From positions 2,232,001 through 2,296,000 of the forward strand of contig NZ_OY986431.1 in NCBI RefSeq assembly GCF_963920485.1: DNA of 64,000 nt. The letters are read 5' to 3'. A program made the position numbers and the translations under genes. The notes under the pieces were generated by a model. The model was given only the letters and a program-made list of their open reading frames with translations. It was not told the origin of the DNA and did not search any database. The DNA is from Cyanobium usitatum str. Tous. Lineage in GTDB: Bacteria > Cyanobacteriota > Cyanobacteriia > PCC-6307 > Cyanobiaceae. This document shows, one piece after another, positions 62,849 through 64,000 of this stretch (positions are counted from its first letter, which is position 1; each line of letters begins with the position of its first letter).

Positions 62849-64000
62849 TTGGCGCCCCTGCTCGATCGTCACCAACCGCTCCACTTCATTGGGGTTGGCG
62901 GCATCGGCATGTCTGCCCTGGCAGGGATCCTGGCGGAACGGGGCTACGCGGTAAGCGGCTCCGACCCCCGGGACAACGCCGTGCTCGACCGCTTGCGGCG
63001 GCTGGGGGTGCGGGTGTTTTTGGAGCAGAACGCCGCCACGGTTGCCGCGATCCGCAGTGGCACCTCGGTTCCGCCTCAAGTGGTGATCAGCTCCGCCGTG
63101 CCAGAGACCAACCCGGAGCTGCTGGAGGCCCGTCGCCTGGGGCTGGCGATCTGCCACCGCTCCGACGTGCTGGCCGCCTTGATCAATGGCCAGGACTCCA
63201 TCGCCGTAGCCGGGAGCCATGGCAAAACCACCACCAGCACCCTGATCGCCACCCTGCTGGCGGCCACCCAACACGACCCCACCGCAGTGATAGGCGGCAT
63301 CGTGCCCGCCTTCGGCAGCAACGGTCGCCATGGCGAAGGGCGGCTGCTGGTGGCGGAGGCGGATGAATCGGACGGTTCCTTGGTGAAATTCCGCTCATCC
63401 CTAGGCGTGCTCACCAACGTCGAGCTCGACCACACGGACCACTACCCCGACCTCGAAGCCCTGATCACCACCCTGCAAAGGTTCGCCGGCAACACAACAA
63501 GGCTCCTGGCCAACCACGACGACCCGGTGCTGCGCGAGCGGTTCAAAGCCAGCCATTGGTGGTCGATCGAAAGCGCCGCAGGCGTCTCCTTTGCAGCGAT
63601 TGCCCACGAGCAAAGGGGCGACGGCACCGTTGCCGACTTCTTTGAAGACGGTGAACTGGTGGGCCGCTTTGAACTGCCCCTGCCCGGCCGTCACAACCTC
63701 AGCAACGCGGTTGCGGCCATGGCCGCCTGCCGGCTGGAGGGGGTTTCATTTGCCGAGCTGGGCGAGGCGGTAGCCGCCCTCCAGGCCCCAGGACGGCGCT
63801 TTGATTTCCGCGGTTTGTGGCAGGGCCGGCTGGTGGTCGACGACTACGCCCACCACCCCAGCGAGGTGGCCGCAACCCTGGCCATGGCCAGGCTGATGGT
63901 GGACAGCGGCCGCAGCACCCTGCCCGTGGCGCCACGGCGTTTAGTGGCGGTGTTTCAGCCCCATCGCTACAGCCGCACAGCCCAGTTTCTGGACGGCTTT
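62849..64000 (+). CDS. murC: UDP-N-acetylmuramate-L-alanine ligase (partial, runs off the end)
   Basis: First amino-acid ligase of peptidoglycan precursor synthesis. 384 codons are present and open to the window end. The UDP-binding [20 protein letters not shown] follows the start; [34 protein letters not shown], the P-loop [31 protein letters not shown] and the C-terminal [14 protein letters not shown] are present. The start is a TTG with GGAG 6 nt upstream; TTGs 6 and 12 bases further up are alternatives. The family call does not depend on the start. Confidence 0.95.
   Translation, partial: MAPLLDRHQPLHFIGVGGIGMSALAGILAERGYAVSGSDPRDNAVLDRLRRLGVRVFLEQNAATVAAIRSGTSVPPQVVISSAVPETNPELLEARRLGLAICHRSDVLAALINGQDSIAVAGSHGKTTTSTLIATLLAATQHDPTAVIGGIVPAFGSNGRHGEGRLLVAEADESDGSLVKFRSSLGVLTNVELDHTDHYPDLEALITTLQRFAGNTTRLLANHDDPVLRERFKASHWWSIESAAGVSFAAIAHEQRGDGTVADFFEDGELVGRFELPLPGRHNLSNAVAAMAACRLEGVSFAELGEAVAALQAPGRRFDFRGLWQGRLVVDDYAHHPSEVAATLAMARLMVDSGRSTLPVAPRRLVAVFQPHRYSRTAQFLDGF

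Overview
The window is a gene-dense (about 90 % or more coding), GC-rich stretch of a cyanobacterial chromosome. psbZ, ycf23, a Ycf37-like TPR protein, sqdB/sqdX (sulfolipid), a Gap2-type GAPDH and a CYP38/TLP38-type lumenal cyclophilin all point to an oxygenic phototroph. The gene order (ribH-psbZ, holA-lysC-uvrB, asd-dapA-rnj, tig-clpP-clpX-dnaX) and the many small hypothetical genes best fit the alpha-cyanobacterial picocyanobacteria (Cyanobium / Synechococcus type). That placement is inference from gene content, not a computed phylogeny. Most genes are core housekeeping genes. No insertion sequence, prophage, CRISPR array or rRNA operon was seen.

Region by region. 1-5.8 kb: gyrB, then miaA, infC, an unusual GntR-type regulator, tRNA-Gly(GCC) and cysE. 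5.8-6.8 kb: a vapBC toxin-antitoxin pair with a frameshifted toxin, next to a ~300-bp stretch without a recognisable gene. 6.8-13.1 kb: secA and a tightly overlapping rfbA-rfbC-rfbD-rfbB operon for dTDP-L-rhamnose. 13.1-19.3 kb: a GNAT gene, ribH, psbZ, an AbrB/PIN toxin-antitoxin pair, mutS, cobH, and a single gene that fuses a Phd-type antitoxin domain to a PIN domain. 19.3-27.2 kb: holA, lysC, uvrB, a holin-like membrane protein, ycf23, tilS and a hypothetical gene.

27.2-37.6 kb: rnj, dapA and asd on the minus strand, then tig, clpP, clpX, an LRAT/NlpC-type protein and dnaX on the plus strand. 37.6-47.9 kb: a membrane glycosyltransferase, a SpoIID/LytB protein, rpmI-rplT, the Ycf37-like gene, thiG, sqdB-sqdX and a PBP2 (mrdA). 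47.9-52.7 kb: guaA, cbiD and an alanine-glyoxylate-type aminotransferase, ending at tRNA-Gly(CCC). 52.8-57.2 kb: the accessory-looking part, with small hypothetical genes, a lipoprotein, and an SNF2/HARP-like helicase divergent from an HNH nuclease. 57.2-64 kb: an epimerase, pdxA, accB, efp, the cyclophilin, gap2 and the start of murC.

Links between genes: asd and dapA with lysC cover the start of the lysine/aspartate-family pathway; sqdB and sqdX make sulfoquinovosyl diacylglycerol; cobH and cbiD belong to corrin synthesis; tig, clpP and clpX are the usual chaperone/protease cluster; holA and dnaX are clamp-loader subunits. The features most worth a second look are the Phd-PIN fusion whose promoter and interdomain linker both carry copies of a nonamer repeat (unit TGTACAGGT, also found near 3.7 kb), and the adjacent HARP/SNF2 helicase and HNH nuclease genes, which resemble the domain set of eukaryotic ZRANB3 split into two genes.
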